From Cloacibacillus sp. (GTDB lineage: Bacteria > Synergistota > Synergistia > Synergistales > Synergistaceae), in assembly GCF_020860125.1 (NCBI RefSeq), contig NZ_JAJBUX010000001.1:1-46304 (forward strand): 46,304 nucleotides of DNA. Reading direction: 5' to 3'. This document shows positions 15,561 through 24,150 of the stretch, one piece after another (position 1 is the first letter of the stretch; the number at the start of each line of letters is the position of its first letter). The notes beneath the pieces are model-generated. The model made no database searches and was not told where the DNA came from. It worked only from the letters and a program-made list of their open reading frames with translations. The position numbers were made by a program, and so were the translations under genes.

Positions 15561-16121
15561 ATGGAGAAAAAAATCAGAGAGCTCTTTCCGGAAATCGAAT
15601 GGATCAAGGACCCCGAACTGCAGGCCAAGGTAGTGGCCTCATATGTGGACGCCCTTAAGACAGGCGGCTGGGAGCCCGAGGATATGGACAAGATCCCCTT
15701 CACGCTCCTTATTCCCAACTGCCCCTTCTCTTATCTTGAGCACGTCCGCGGCGTGACGCGCGTCGCGAAGAGGGCGATGGATGAGTTTAACGCCATCTAC
15801 TCCGCGAAGGACGCGAAGTTCACGATCGACAACGACCTTCTTGTCGCCGGTGCGCTTCTCCACGACGTAGGCAAGCTGGTGGAGTACGAGCGTAACGCCA
15901 CCGGTGAAACGGTGAAGTCGCCTGTGGGCAAGAACCTCCGCCATCCCTTCTCTGGTACAGTCATCGCGATGCGCAACGGCTGCTCCGACGCGATCGGGCA
16001 CATCATTGCTAATCACGCTAAAGAAGGCGACGGCACGCTCCGCAGCCCCGAAGGCGTAATCGTCAACAAGGCCGACTTCATTAACTTCGAGTCCGTGAAG
16101 TCGTTCCTTGGAATGAAATAG
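15561..16121 (+). CDS. HD-domain phosphohydrolase-like protein
   Basis: 186 residues with an HD metal site: His61 (EHVRGV), His101-Asp102 (LLHDVGKLVEYE), His128, His152 (IIANHAKEG) and Asp172 (NKADFINFE). HD proteins are usually phosphohydrolases, but nothing here shows the substrate. It lies between the GntR regulator and the first hydro-lyase gene with short gaps, in the same direction, so it belongs to the unit. A role in removing a phosphorylated or CoA-type side product is speculation. Start: GGAGG is ten bases before the ATG at 15561; a GTG at 15555 is too close. Confidence 0.8.
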   Translation: MEKKIRELFPEIEWIKDPELQAKVVASYVDALKTGGWEPEDMDKIPFTLLIPNCPFSYLEHVRGVTRVAKRAMDEFNAIYSAKDAKFTIDNDLLVAGALLHDVGKLVEYERNATGETVKSPVGKNLRHPFSGTVIAMRNGCSDAIGHIIANHAKEGDGTLRSPEGVIVNKADFINFESVKSFLGMK

Positions 16122-16162
16122 TTAATATTATCCACCTAATCGAATACGGAGGGATATCTAAA

Positions 16163-17443
16163 ATGGGCAAGACATCTATCGTCAAGATCATGGAAAAGGC
16201 ATCCGGCCATCCTGTAAAGGTCGGAGACCGCGTCTGGTGCAAGATTGACTGGGCGACCTGCCGCGACTTCGGCGGCGCGAACGTCGTTCTCCAGTTTGAA
16301 AAGGAGATGGGCAAGGACGCGAAGGTATGGGACCCCGACAAGCTCGCCTTCACCTTCGACCTTCAGGCTCCCGCTCACTCGGAGAAGGTAGCCACCAACC
16401 AGAAGATAATTCGTGAGTTCTGCAAGAAGCAGGGCGTCACCCGCGTCTTCGACATCAACCACGGCATCGGCCAGCACGTAATGCTTGAAGCCGGAATGAT
16501 AAAGCCGGGCGACGTTGTTCTCGGCACTGACAGCCACATGAACCTCCTCGGCGCTGTGGGCTCCTTCGCCACGGGCGTCGGCAACTCTGACATCGCTGCC
16601 TCCTACATCGCGGGTACAAACTGGTTCCGCGTTCCCGAGACGATGAAGATCGAAGTAACGGGAAAGTTCAAGCGCGGCGTCTGCATGAGAGACCTCCTCA
16701 CCCATATCGTCGGCGACCTCGGCGCCGGCGGCATGGACTTCCTCGCCGTAGAATTCACCGGAGAGACGATCGACAACGCGACTCTTGACGAGCGTATCAC
16801 GCTCTGCTCGATGGTCACAGAGATGAGCGGCAAAGTCCCCCTCATCATGCCGAACGGCGAAGTGCTCAAGTGGCTTGTGGAGCGCGCCGGTCCCGAAGTG
16901 GCGAAGCTCGCCGAAGAGCTCAAGGCCGATCCAGACGCCGAATACTGCAAGGTCCTCCACTACGACGTGACGGATCTTGAACCGCTCGCCTCCTGCCCCG
17001 ACGCTCCCGACAACGTGAAGCCGGTGCGTGAAATCGCGGGTACGGTCGTCGACCAGGTCCATATCGGCTCATGCTCGAATGGGCGTTATGAAGACATCAA
17101 GGCCGCTCACGAAGTGCTGATGGCCGGCGGCGGCAAGGTCAGCCCGAAGGTGCGCACGATCATTACCCCCTCGACTACGGAGATACAGCTGCGCTGCGTG
17201 CAGGAGGGAATGGCCACGGACTTCCTCAAGGCCGGAATCGTCTTTACGAACCCGACCTGCTCGCTCTGCACGGCGGAGCACTACGGAGCGATGCCCTCCG
17301 GAGACGTGGGCTGCTCGACGACTAACCGCAACTTCATCGGCAAGGTCGGCAAGGGAAGCCACACCTACCTTATGAGCCCGATGACCGCGATGGCTACGGC
17401 CGTCAAAGGCTGCATCACAGACCCCAGAGATATACTGAAGTAG
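16163..17443 (+). CDS. Aconitase/LeuC-family hydro-lyase large subunit, divergent (copy 1)
   Basis: 426 residues, LeuC-type large subunit. [4Fe-4S] ligands are Cys304 (GSCSNGR), Cys366 and Cys369 (NPTCSLCTAEH); TDSH at 122-125 is kept. The DH pair at the substrate site of the family is DL here (Asp66-Leu67 in FTFDLQAPAHSEKVATNQ), whereas copy 2 has Asp63-His64, and the usual SHT is SHM. The cluster-ligand loop TCSLCTAEH is also atypical. These changes suggest a substrate or mechanism unlike ordinary isopropylmalate isomerase. Its small subunit follows 15 bases downstream. Candidate roles are citrate/isocitrate interconversion, or hydration of mesaconate or a methylated acid. GGAGGG precedes the ATG. 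Confidence 0.85.
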   Translation: MGKTSIVKIMEKASGHPVKVGDRVWCKIDWATCRDFGGANVVLQFEKEMGKDAKVWDPDKLAFTFDLQAPAHSEKVATNQKIIREFCKKQGVTRVFDINHGIGQHVMLEAGMIKPGDVVLGTDSHMNLLGAVGSFATGVGNSDIAASYIAGTNWFRVPETMKIEVTGKFKRGVCMRDLLTHIVGDLGAGGMDFLAVEFTGETIDNATLDERITLCSMVTEMSGKVPLIMPNGEVLKWLVERAGPEVAKLAEELKADPDAEYCKVLHYDVTDLEPLASCPDAPDNVKPVREIAGTVVDQVHIGSCSNGRYEDIKAAHEVLMAGGGKVSPKVRTIITPSTTEIQLRCVQEGMATDFLKAGIVFTNPTCSLCTAEHYGAMPSGDVGCSTTNRNFIGKVGKGSHTYLMSPMTAMATAVKGCITDPRDILK

Positions 17444-17458
17444 AGGAGGAAGAGTGTT

Positions 17459-17983
17459 ATGAGCGAAATTCTCAAAGGCAGAGCGTGGGTATTCAGCGAT
17501 GACGTCGACACCGACCTCATCTATCACAACAAATATCTCGCGGAGACCGATCCTAAGAACATGCCGCAGTACGCCTTCGAATACTATCCCGGCAAAGAAA
17601 ACTTCGCCAAGGAAGTTAAGCCCGGAGACTTTGTGGTGGCCGGCAAAAACTTCGGCTGCGGCTCAAGTCGTGAGCACGCCGTCTATTGCCTCGAGTACGC
17701 GGGAATCCCCTGCGTCCTCGCGGAGACCTGCAGCCGCATTTACTACCGGAACGCGATCAACAACGGCTATCCCGTTCTCTTCGTGAAGGGCATCTCCGAC
17801 GCCATCAAAGAGGGAAAGATCAAAGACGGCGATCAGCTTGAGGTCGAGCTCTCAACGGGAACGATCAAAGACGTCACCAACGGCAACACCTTCCACGGCG
17901 ACGCAGTCAGCGATCTCGAAAACGACATAATGAAGGCCGGTGGCCTCATGAACTACATGAAGGCCAAAGCGGCTGCGAAATAG
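17459..17983 (+). CDS. Aconitase/LeuD-family hydro-lyase small subunit (copy 1)
   Basis: 174 residues, the swivelling domain that completes the active site of the preceding large subunit. Family motifs: DDVDTDLIYHNKYL, the substrate loop GCGSSREHA, and the RIYYRNAINNGYPVLF segment. The specificity loop after the DTD motif reads YLAE, different from the YTYT of copy 2. In characterised LeuCD/homoaconitase enzymes this loop helps set the substrate, so the two pairs probably have different substrates. GAGGAGG upstream of the ATG. Confidence 0.9.
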   Translation: MSEILKGRAWVFSDDVDTDLIYHNKYLAETDPKNMPQYAFEYYPGKENFAKEVKPGDFVVAGKNFGCGSSREHAVYCLEYAGIPCVLAETCSRIYYRNAINNGYPVLFVKGISDAIKEGKIKDGDQLEVELSTGTIKDVTNGNTFHGDAVSDLENDIMKAGGLMNYMKAKAAAK

Positions 17984-18009
17984 AGAGTAACAGAGGGAGG
18001 ATAAATCTT

Positions 18010-19266
18010 ATGGGCAAGACATTTGCAGAAAAGGCGCTGGGCAAGGCGGCCGGATACGAAGTGGTAGCCAACCAGGTCGTAACGGTCGAGCCGGACTGGT
18101 GCATGAGCCACGACAACGGCGCTCCGATCGCCAGAACCTTTAAGAAGATCGGCGTCAAAAACGTAAAATATCCCGAGCGCATCTGCTTCATCCTTGACCA
18201 CGCCGTCCCCGCGCCCTCCAGCGACCACGCAGTGAACCACAAAGAGGTCCGCGAGTTCGTGAAGGAGCAGGGCATCCCTAACTTCTACGACGTGAAGAGC
18301 GAGGGCGGCGTATGCCACCAGAAGATGTGCGAAGAGGGTTACGCCCTTCCCGGACTCGTTATGGTGGGAAGCGACAGCCACACCTGCACCTACGGCGCCT
18401 ACGGCGCCTTCTCGACCGGCATCGGCCGTTCCGAGATGGCGGCGGTCTGGGCCACGGGCAAACTCTGGTTCAAAGTTCCCGAGAGCATGAAGGTCGTCGT
18501 CACCGGCAAATTTAAGCCCGGCGTCTCGGCGAAGGACTTCATCCTCAAGTTCATCGGCGACGTGCGCGCCGACGGAGCCGACTACATGAGCGTCGAGTTC
18601 CACGGCGACGGCATCGAGAACATGAGCATCGCCGAGCGTATGACCCTCTGCAACATGGGCATTGAATTCGGCGCGAAGAACGCCGTCTGCAAGCCCGACC
18701 AGAAGGTCCTCGACGCGATAAAAACCAACGCGAAAAGCGACAAGTGGGAGCCCCTCTGGGCCGACGAAGACGCGGTCTACGCGGCGGAGTACCACTACGA
18801 CCTCGGCGATATCGAACCCGGCGTCGCGAAGCCGCACAAGGTCGACAACTACGCCCCCATTGAGGAAGTAAAGGGCACCCCGATCCATGAGGCGTTCCTT
18901 GGCTCCTGCACCAACGGGCGTATCGAAGACCTCCGTCTCGCCGCCGGCATCCTCAAGGGTAAAAAGGTTGCCGTCCGCACGGTCGTCATCCCCGCTTCCT
19001 GGATCGTATACCGCCAGGCGATGAAAGAGGGACTCTTCGACATATTCCTCGACGCCGGCTGTATAATCTGCAACCCGGGCTGCGGCCCCTGCATGGGCAA
19101 CCATGAGGGAATCCTCGCCCCCGGTGAGGCGGCGATCAGCACAGCCAACAGAAACTTTAAGGGGCGCATGGGCGACAAAGAGAGCTTCATCTATCTCGCA
19201 AGCCCGATGACGGTGGCAGCATCTGCAATCAAGGGCGAAATTTCAGACCCGAGGGAGGCGCTATAA
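18010..19266 (+). CDS. Aconitase/LeuC-family hydro-lyase large subunit (copy 2)
   Basis: 418 residues with all expected active-site features: Asp63-His64 (ILDHAVPAPSSDHAV), SDSHT at 122-126, cluster cysteines Cys301 (GSCTNGR), Cys359 and Cys362 (NPGCGPCMGNHEG), and STANRNFKGRMG. It matches canonical 3-isopropylmalate/homoaconitate/2,3-dimethylmalate hydro-lyase large subunits. With no 2-isopropylmalate synthase or homocitrate synthase nearby, a catabolic role is favoured; aconitase-like conversion of citrate and isocitrate fits the adjacent dehydrogenase and citrate lyase. Followed two bases after its stop by its small subunit. Confidence 0.88.
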   Translation: MGKTFAEKALGKAAGYEVVANQVVTVEPDWCMSHDNGAPIARTFKKIGVKNVKYPERICFILDHAVPAPSSDHAVNHKEVREFVKEQGIPNFYDVKSEGGVCHQKMCEEGYALPGLVMVGSDSHTCTYGAYGAFSTGIGRSEMAAVWATGKLWFKVPESMKVVVTGKFKPGVSAKDFILKFIGDVRADGADYMSVEFHGDGIENMSIAERMTLCNMGIEFGAKNAVCKPDQKVLDAIKTNAKSDKWEPLWADEDAVYAAEYHYDLGDIEPGVAKPHKVDNYAPIEEVKGTPIHEAFLGSCTNGRIEDLRLAAGILKGKKVAVRTVVIPASWIVYRQAMKEGLFDIFLDAGCIICNPGCGPCMGNHEGILAPGEAAISTANRNFKGRMGDKESFIYLASPMTVAASAIKGEISDPREAL

Positions 19267-19268
19267 TC

Positions 19269-19760
19269 ATGTCGGTAAAAGGTAAAGTCTGGAAATACGG
19301 CGACGACGTCAACACGGACGTCATCTTCCCGGGGAAATACACATATACCATCAAGGAACGCGCGGACATGGCGAAGGTCGCCTGCGAAGACCTTGACCCC
19401 GAATTTACAAAGAATGCCCAGCCGGGAGACATCATCGTCGGCGGCAAAAACTGGGGCTGCGGCTCCAGCCGTGAACAGGCGGTCTCCTGCCTCAAAGAGC
19501 GCGGCATCGCGGCGATCATCGCCAAGAGCTTTGCGCGCATTCACTACCGCAACTGCTTCAACGAGGGGCTGCCCATCATCATCTGCGCCGACGCGGTAGA
19601 CGCCATCAACGCCGGGGACGTTGTGGAGATAGACTTTGACCGCGGTGTAATCATCGCCGGCGGCAAAGAATATCCCTTCCCCCCCTATCCCGAATTTGTG
19701 CAGGGACTGATCAAAGACGGCGGGCTTATTCCGCACGTCAAGAAAGAGCTCGGTCTATAG
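19269..19760 (+). CDS. Aconitase/LeuD-family hydro-lyase small subunit (copy 2)
   Basis: 163 residues with DDVNTDVIFPGKYTYTIKE, GCGSSREQAVSCLKERGIAAIIAKSFARIHYRNCFNEGLP, all typical of LeuD-type small subunits. The specificity loop is YTYT. The gene starts two bases after the partner large subunit, and its ribosome-binding site (GGGAGG) lies within the end of that gene, so the two are translationally coupled. Confidence 0.9.
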   Translation: MSVKGKVWKYGDDVNTDVIFPGKYTYTIKERADMAKVACEDLDPEFTKNAQPGDIIVGGKNWGCGSSREQAVSCLKERGIAAIIAKSFARIHYRNCFNEGLPIIICADAVDAINAGDVVEIDFDRGVIIAGGKEYPFPPYPEFVQGLIKDGGLIPHVKKELGL

Positions 19761-19880
19761 CGCCGCTGATTATATGCGCCGTTCGCGTTGCGGCTGGCAC
19801 ATCTGATCTGCGTAATATGGGTAAGTTGAATATTAAAGAAAACTAGGAAGCAATAAAAATTAAGAGGAGGAACTACAACA

Positions 19881-21152
19881 ATGGCACGCAACATAATGAA
19901 GGTAAAAGAGACGAAGGATCGCTACGATGTAACCTACATGGCTGGAGACGATTCCGGCTTCGATATGATGGAGGGCGCGCTCCTCGTCCTTGACGCGATG
20001 AATCTGCCCATCAACTGGCACCGCGCCGACCTTGGCTGGTGCATGTGGGAGAAGTCGAACAAGAAATTCGGCGAAGGCGATCCCCGCTGCAACACCGTTC
20101 CGCCCGAAACGATCAAATCGATCCGCGATACGGACGCCACCCTTATGGCGGCCATCACCTCAAAGGCCGGCGTAAAAGGCTTCAAGTCCGCCATCCTTCA
20201 GATGCGCCAGCTCTTTGACCTCTACATCAACATCCGCCCCGCGAAGAAGCTGCCTGGAATCGGCACACCTCTCGTGAAGGACCCCGACATCGACATCGTC
20301 ATGTTCCGTGAGAACACGGAAGACCTCTACGCGGCGGTTGAATTCTTCCCGCTTCCCAAAGAGATGTTCGACCTCCACAAGGGCATGGACCGCTTCCGCG
20401 AGGGCAAGGGCGACGTCGCCGTTTCATGGCGCGTATTCTCCGAGCAGGGATGCGAGCGCATAATCCGCGCGGCGTTTGAATATGCGAAGGCGACCGGCCG
20501 CAAGACGGTACACTGCGGCAACAAGGCCAACGTCATCCGCCAGACGGACGGCATGATGAAGAGAAAGTTCCTCGAAATAGCTAAGGAATACGAGCAGTAC
20601 GGCATTAAAGCCTACGAAGAAAACGCCGACGCGACGGCCATGTGGCTCATCAAGAACCCGCAGGATTACAGCATAGTCGTGGCCTCTAACGTCTTCGGCG
20701 ACATCCTCTCCGATGAAGCGTCACAGCTCACGGGCGGACTGGGCTTTGCCCCCTCGGGAAATATCGGCGTTGACGCGGCCATATTCGAGCCGTCAAGCGG
20801 ATCGGTCCCGAAGTATGCCCACCAGTACAAGGTCAACCCCAGCGCGATGATCATGACCGCGAAGATGATGCTTGAATACCTCGGCCTCGACGAAGACGCG
20901 GCGAAGATCGAAAAGGCCCTCGGCGAAGTCCTCGTTGAGAACAAGCCCGGAACCCTTACATACGACGTCCTTCGCGACTTCCGCGGCGACCCCGACTGGG
21001 AAAAGAACGCGGCCTCCACGATAGAGATGGCCACGGCGATCGCCCAGAAGCTCAACCCCGAATTCAAGGGCGAGAAGCTTGCGGCGGCCAAAGAAAAAGT
21101 CCACAAGATGTGCGCCTGGGACGAGGCTTCGCTCATCGGATTCGCCGACTAA
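19881..21152 (+). CDS. Isocitrate dehydrogenase-like oxidative decarboxylase, probably NADP-dependent
   Basis: 423 residues, isocitrate/isopropylmalate dehydrogenase family. Metal ligands Asp274 and Asp278 in NVFGDILSDEASQ; Arg109, Arg119, Arg143 and Tyr150 match Escherichia coli isocitrate dehydrogenase Arg119, 129, 153 and Tyr160. NADP determinants Lys311-Tyr312, Val318, Tyr361 and Arg365 match Lys344-Tyr345, Val351, Tyr391 and Arg395. In the pocket for the gamma-carboxylate, Ser103 matches Ser113 but Ile105 replaces Asn115. The catalytic lysine sits in a KANV motif (Lys215). The reaction is probably isocitrate to 2-oxoglutarate plus CO2 or its reverse; a related acid is possible. GAGGAGG precedes the ATG. 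It sits between the hydro-lyases and citrate lyase. Confidence 0.85.
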   Translation: MARNIMKVKETKDRYDVTYMAGDDSGFDMMEGALLVLDAMNLPINWHRADLGWCMWEKSNKKFGEGDPRCNTVPPETIKSIRDTDATLMAAITSKAGVKGFKSAILQMRQLFDLYINIRPAKKLPGIGTPLVKDPDIDIVMFRENTEDLYAAVEFFPLPKEMFDLHKGMDRFREGKGDVAVSWRVFSEQGCERIIRAAFEYAKATGRKTVHCGNKANVIRQTDGMMKRKFLEIAKEYEQYGIKAYEENADATAMWLIKNPQDYSIVVASNVFGDILSDEASQLTGGLGFAPSGNIGVDAAIFEPSSGSVPKYAHQYKVNPSAMIMTAKMMLEYLGLDEDAAKIEKALGEVLVENKPGTLTYDVLRDFRGDPDWEKNAASTIEMATAIAQKLNPEFKGEKLAAAKEKVHKMCAWDEASLIGFAD

Positions 21153-21368
21153 TTTTTAAATAACGAACGCCGCTCCGCAGTTATCCTAAGTGGGGCGGCG
21201 GCGCTAAATAATCCAGCGGCCTTCCAATCGGTAAGAATCAGAATCGAGAGGCGGGCCGCGTCAACTATCGCCGTGCGGTGGAAACGCCGGCGATGCGGCG
21301 GTAAGTGCGGCATTATAAAAAATAACCGACGATTAGTAAGAAAGACCAGACCAAGGGGGAAAAGAGAG

Positions 21369-21641
21369 ATGAAGACATCCCAGGCCGGCACACTCGAATC
21401 AATGGACTGCCTCGTGACCCTCACCGAAGCGCCATCGGGAGCCGGAATCAAAATAGAGATAACGGGAGCCAGCGCGGCCCGCTTCAAAAGCGCGATGGAA
21501 AAGAAAATAACCGACACCCTGTGCGAGCTGGGTACGAAAGACATCGAAGTCAGAGTCCAGGACAACGGAGCCCTCGACATCGTCCTCGGCGCTAGAGTCG
21601 AAGCGGCCTACAAAAGACTGCAAAAGGAGAGTGTTAAATAA
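21369..21641 (+). CDS. citD: Citrate lyase acyl-carrier (gamma) subunit
   Basis: 90 residues. The prosthetic-group attachment motif AGTLESMD is present; Ser11 would carry the triphosphoribosyl-dephospho-CoA arm. Length and fold match CitD. The open frame extends upstream, but the conserved N-terminus and a purine-rich ribosome site (AGGGGG) support the ATG at 21369. citE starts directly after its stop. Genes for arm synthesis and attachment (citG, citX) and for acetylation (citC) are not in the window and must be elsewhere if the enzyme is active. Citramalate lyase uses homologous subunits and cannot be excluded. Confidence 0.9.
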   Translation: MKTSQAGTLESMDCLVTLTEAPSGAGIKIEITGASAARFKSAMEKKITDTLCELGTKDIEVRVQDNGALDIVLGARVEAAYKRLQKESVK

Positions 21642-22502
21642 ATGAGACGCACAATGCTCTACCTTCCGGGCAACAACCCCAACATGCTAACGAGAGGCTA
21701 CCTATTCGGCTCCGACGGAATAGTCCTCGACCTTGAAGACGCCGTGGCGATGGTAGAAAAAGACACGGCGCGCATACTCGTCTCCAAATACCTCAAACAG
21801 GGAGAATTCGGAGACTGCTACGTCTCCGTCCGCATCAACGGCATAGACACCGAATACTGGAAAGACGACCTCGCGGCCATAGTCCCCAACAAACGCCTCG
21901 ACGGAATCCGCGTCCCCAAAGTCGAAGACGAAAACACCGTAAAAATAATAGACGAAGAACTCTCCAGACTGGAAGAACAAAACGGCCTTCCGGTGGGCAA
22001 ACTCAGCCTCCACTGCCTCCTTGAGACCGCGCACGGCATCTGGAACGCCTACGAAATAGCCAAAGCCTCCCCGCGCATAGAGGCCATCATCCCCGGAGGA
22101 GAAGACCTCCGCGCCGACCTCAAAACCAACCGTTCAGACGACAGCACAGAACTTGAATGGGCGAGAAGAATGCTCGTCTTCGCGGCGCGCGCCGCGGGAG
22201 TAGAACCCCTCGACACAGTATTCGCGCGCATAACCGACGACGAAGGACTGCGCAAAGAGACCGAATTCATCAAACAGCTCGGCTTCTCCGGCAAATCCAT
22301 AATCCACCCCAACCAAATAAAAATAATCCACGACATATTCAACCCCACCGAACAAGAAATAGCCAAAGCGCAGAAAATAATCGCCGCGGCCAAAGAGGCG
22401 GCTGCCCGTGGGCAGGGAGCGGTAACAGTAGACGGCAAAATGGTAGACATCCCCGTAGTCAAAAGGGCGGAATACACACTCGTCCGCGCCGGCCTGGCAT
22501 AA
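21642..22502 (+). CDS. citE: Citrate (or citramalate) lyase beta subunit, citryl-ACP lyase
   Basis: 286 residues of the HpcH/HpaI-type TIM-barrel family. N-terminus MRRTMLYLPGNNPNML, then LVLDLEDAVAMVEKD-like metal/substrate segment (GIVLDLEDAVAMVEK), RVPKVED and GGEDLRADL, all CitE signatures. It cleaves the citryl thioester on CitD to acetyl-CitD and oxaloacetate. It starts immediately after citD (TAA then ATG) and is followed by citF after 25 bases. The coding strand here is strikingly poor in T and G at third positions compared with genes up to 21152. Confidence 0.93.
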   Translation: MRRTMLYLPGNNPNMLTRGYLFGSDGIVLDLEDAVAMVEKDTARILVSKYLKQGEFGDCYVSVRINGIDTEYWKDDLAAIVPNKRLDGIRVPKVEDENTVKIIDEELSRLEEQNGLPVGKLSLHCLLETAHGIWNAYEIAKASPRIEAIIPGGEDLRADLKTNRSDDSTELEWARRMLVFAARAAGVEPLDTVFARITDDEGLRKETEFIKQLGFSGKSIIHPNQIKIIHDIFNPTEQEIAKAQKIIAAAKEAAARGQGAVTVDGKMVDIPVVKRAEYTLVRAGLA

Positions 22503-22527
22503 ACTGGTCAACAAGAGGTGAAATGAC

Positions 22528-24075
22528 ATGACGATAAACGCAGTAAAACGAGAAATCCCCGACTACATAGAGGGCTACGGCCAAGTAAAACACTACCAGG
22601 GAGCCTTTGCGAAAAAACCCGAAGGCAGCATATCGGGAGCCAAACTCCGCTGCTACAACAGCGACATCACCGACAAAACAGTAGCCTCAGTCAAAGAGGC
22701 CATCAAAGCGGCGGGCCTCAAAGACGGCATGACAATCTCCTTCCACCACCACCTCAGAAACGGAGACTACGTAGTCAACATGGTCCTGGACGCCTGCGCC
22801 GAACTTGGCATCAAAGGACTCACCCTCTTCCCGACCGCCCTCTTCGGAGTCCACAAAAAAGTCATAGACCACATCAAAAGCGGAGTAGTGACAAAAATCA
22901 TGGGCTCCGTCAACGGCCCCATAGGCCAGCTCGTCTCCGAAGGCGGCATGCAAGTGCCCGTAGTCCTCAGAAGCCACGGAGGGCGTCCCCGCGCCGTAAT
23001 GGCGGGAGACGTCCACATAGACGTCGCCTTCATCGGAGCGCCCACGGCGGACAAATACGGCAACATCTGCGGCACCCTGGGCAAATCCGCCTGCGGCTCC
23101 CTGGGCTACGCCTACACCGACGCCGACTACGCCGACAAAGTCGTAGCAATAACAGACAACCTCGTACAATACCCTGCGGCGCCCGTCTCCATCCCCCAGA
23201 CCAAAGCCGACCTCGTAGTAGAAGTCCCCTCCATAGGCGACCCCGCGGGAATAGTCTCCGGAACCACCAAAGTCACCAGAGACCCGCTGAGACTCCTCAT
23301 CTCCAGCTACGCCTCGCGCCTCATAGAAGCCAGCCCCTACTTCAAAGACGGAATATCATTCCAGACCGGAGCCGGAGGCATCCCGCTCGCAGTCACCGCC
23401 TTCATGAAAGAGGCCATGCTCAAAAAAGGAATCAAAGGCAGCTTCGGACTCGGAGGAATAACCGGCTACTTCGTCGAACTCCTCAAAGATGGGCTCGTGG
23501 ACAAACTAATGGACGTCCAGTCATTTGACCTTGAAGCCGTCAAATCCATCGGAGAAAACCCCAACCACATAGAAATCTCCGCCGACTGGTACGCCAACCC
23601 ATGGAACTGCGGAGCGGCGGTAAACATGCTGGATGTCGTAATCCTCGGGGCGACAGAAGTAGACACCGACTTCAACGCCAACGTCAACACCGAAGCCGAC
23701 GGAGCGCTTCTCCATGGGACCGGAGGCCATCAGGACACCGCGGCGGGAGCCAAACTGACAATAATAGCGCAGCCGCTCCTGAGAGGCAGAATCCCCTGCG
23801 TGACAGACAAAGTCTACAACGTCACCACGCCTGGAGAAGTAGTCGACGCCATAGTGACCGAATACGGAGTCACCCTCAACCCGAGAAGAAAAGACCTGTT
23901 AGATGCCGTATCTGGCCTCAAGGGACTTCCTATAATCAGCATGGAAGAGCTGGCGGCGAGGGCGAAGAAAATGTCCGGACCGACCGACCCCGTGGCGACC
24001 ACAGACCGGATAATAGGAGTAGTCGAGTGGAGAGACGGCACCGTTATCGACGTCGTCAGACAGCTTAAAAAGTAA
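22528..24075 (+). CDS. citF: Citrate (or citramalate) lyase alpha subunit, CoA-transferase
   Basis: 515 residues, full length for CitF, which exchanges acetate and citrate on the carrier protein. Family segments include KDGMTISFHHHLRNGDYVVN, SVNGPIGQLVSEGG, RSHGGRPRAVMAGD, GSFGLGGITGYFVELL and DGALLHGTGGHQDTAAGAK. It completes the citDEF set. Composition is A/C-rich as in citE until about 23900, after which codon use returns to that of the rest of the window. Last gene of the cluster, followed by a terminator. Confidence 0.94.
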   Translation: MTINAVKREIPDYIEGYGQVKHYQGAFAKKPEGSISGAKLRCYNSDITDKTVASVKEAIKAAGLKDGMTISFHHHLRNGDYVVNMVLDACAELGIKGLTLFPTALFGVHKKVIDHIKSGVVTKIMGSVNGPIGQLVSEGGMQVPVVLRSHGGRPRAVMAGDVHIDVAFIGAPTADKYGNICGTLGKSACGSLGYAYTDADYADKVVAITDNLVQYPAAPVSIPQTKADLVVEVPSIGDPAGIVSGTTKVTRDPLRLLISSYASRLIEASPYFKDGISFQTGAGGIPLAVTAFMKEAMLKKGIKGSFGLGGITGYFVELLKDGLVDKLMDVQSFDLEAVKSIGENPNHIEISADWYANPWNCGAAVNMLDVVILGATEVDTDFNANVNTEADGALLHGTGGHQDTAAGAKLTIIAQPLLRGRIPCVTDKVYNVTTPGEVVDAIVTEYGVTLNPRRKDLLDAVSGLKGLPIISMEELAARAKKMSGPTDPVATTDRIIGVVEWRDGTVIDVVRQLKK

Positions 24076-24108
24076 ACAGCGTACAAGCAGCAGTTAAGTT
24101 AAATAGAA

Positions 24109-24150
24109 AAAGACAGAGGCGTCGCCGTGGGGCGGGGCCTTTGTCTTTTA
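24109..24150 (+). terminator. Terminator of the citrate lyase cluster
   Basis: AAAGACAGAGGC pairs with GGCCTTTGTCTTT (one mismatch) around a GC-rich loop and ends in TTTTA. It lies 30 bases after citF and separates the metabolic cluster from the CRISPR array. Confidence 0.65.

Noticed and set aside
17953..19104. 383-codon minus-strand open frame opposite the second LeuC-type gene
   Set aside because: Antisense shadow created by high third-position GC; Val/His/Asp-rich with no motif.
19269..19760. Reading the two LeuCD pairs as leucine biosynthesis
   Set aside because: No leuA or leuB-type context; the dehydrogenase has isocitrate-type NADP residues and citrate lyase follows, so a biosynthetic leucine operon is unlikely.
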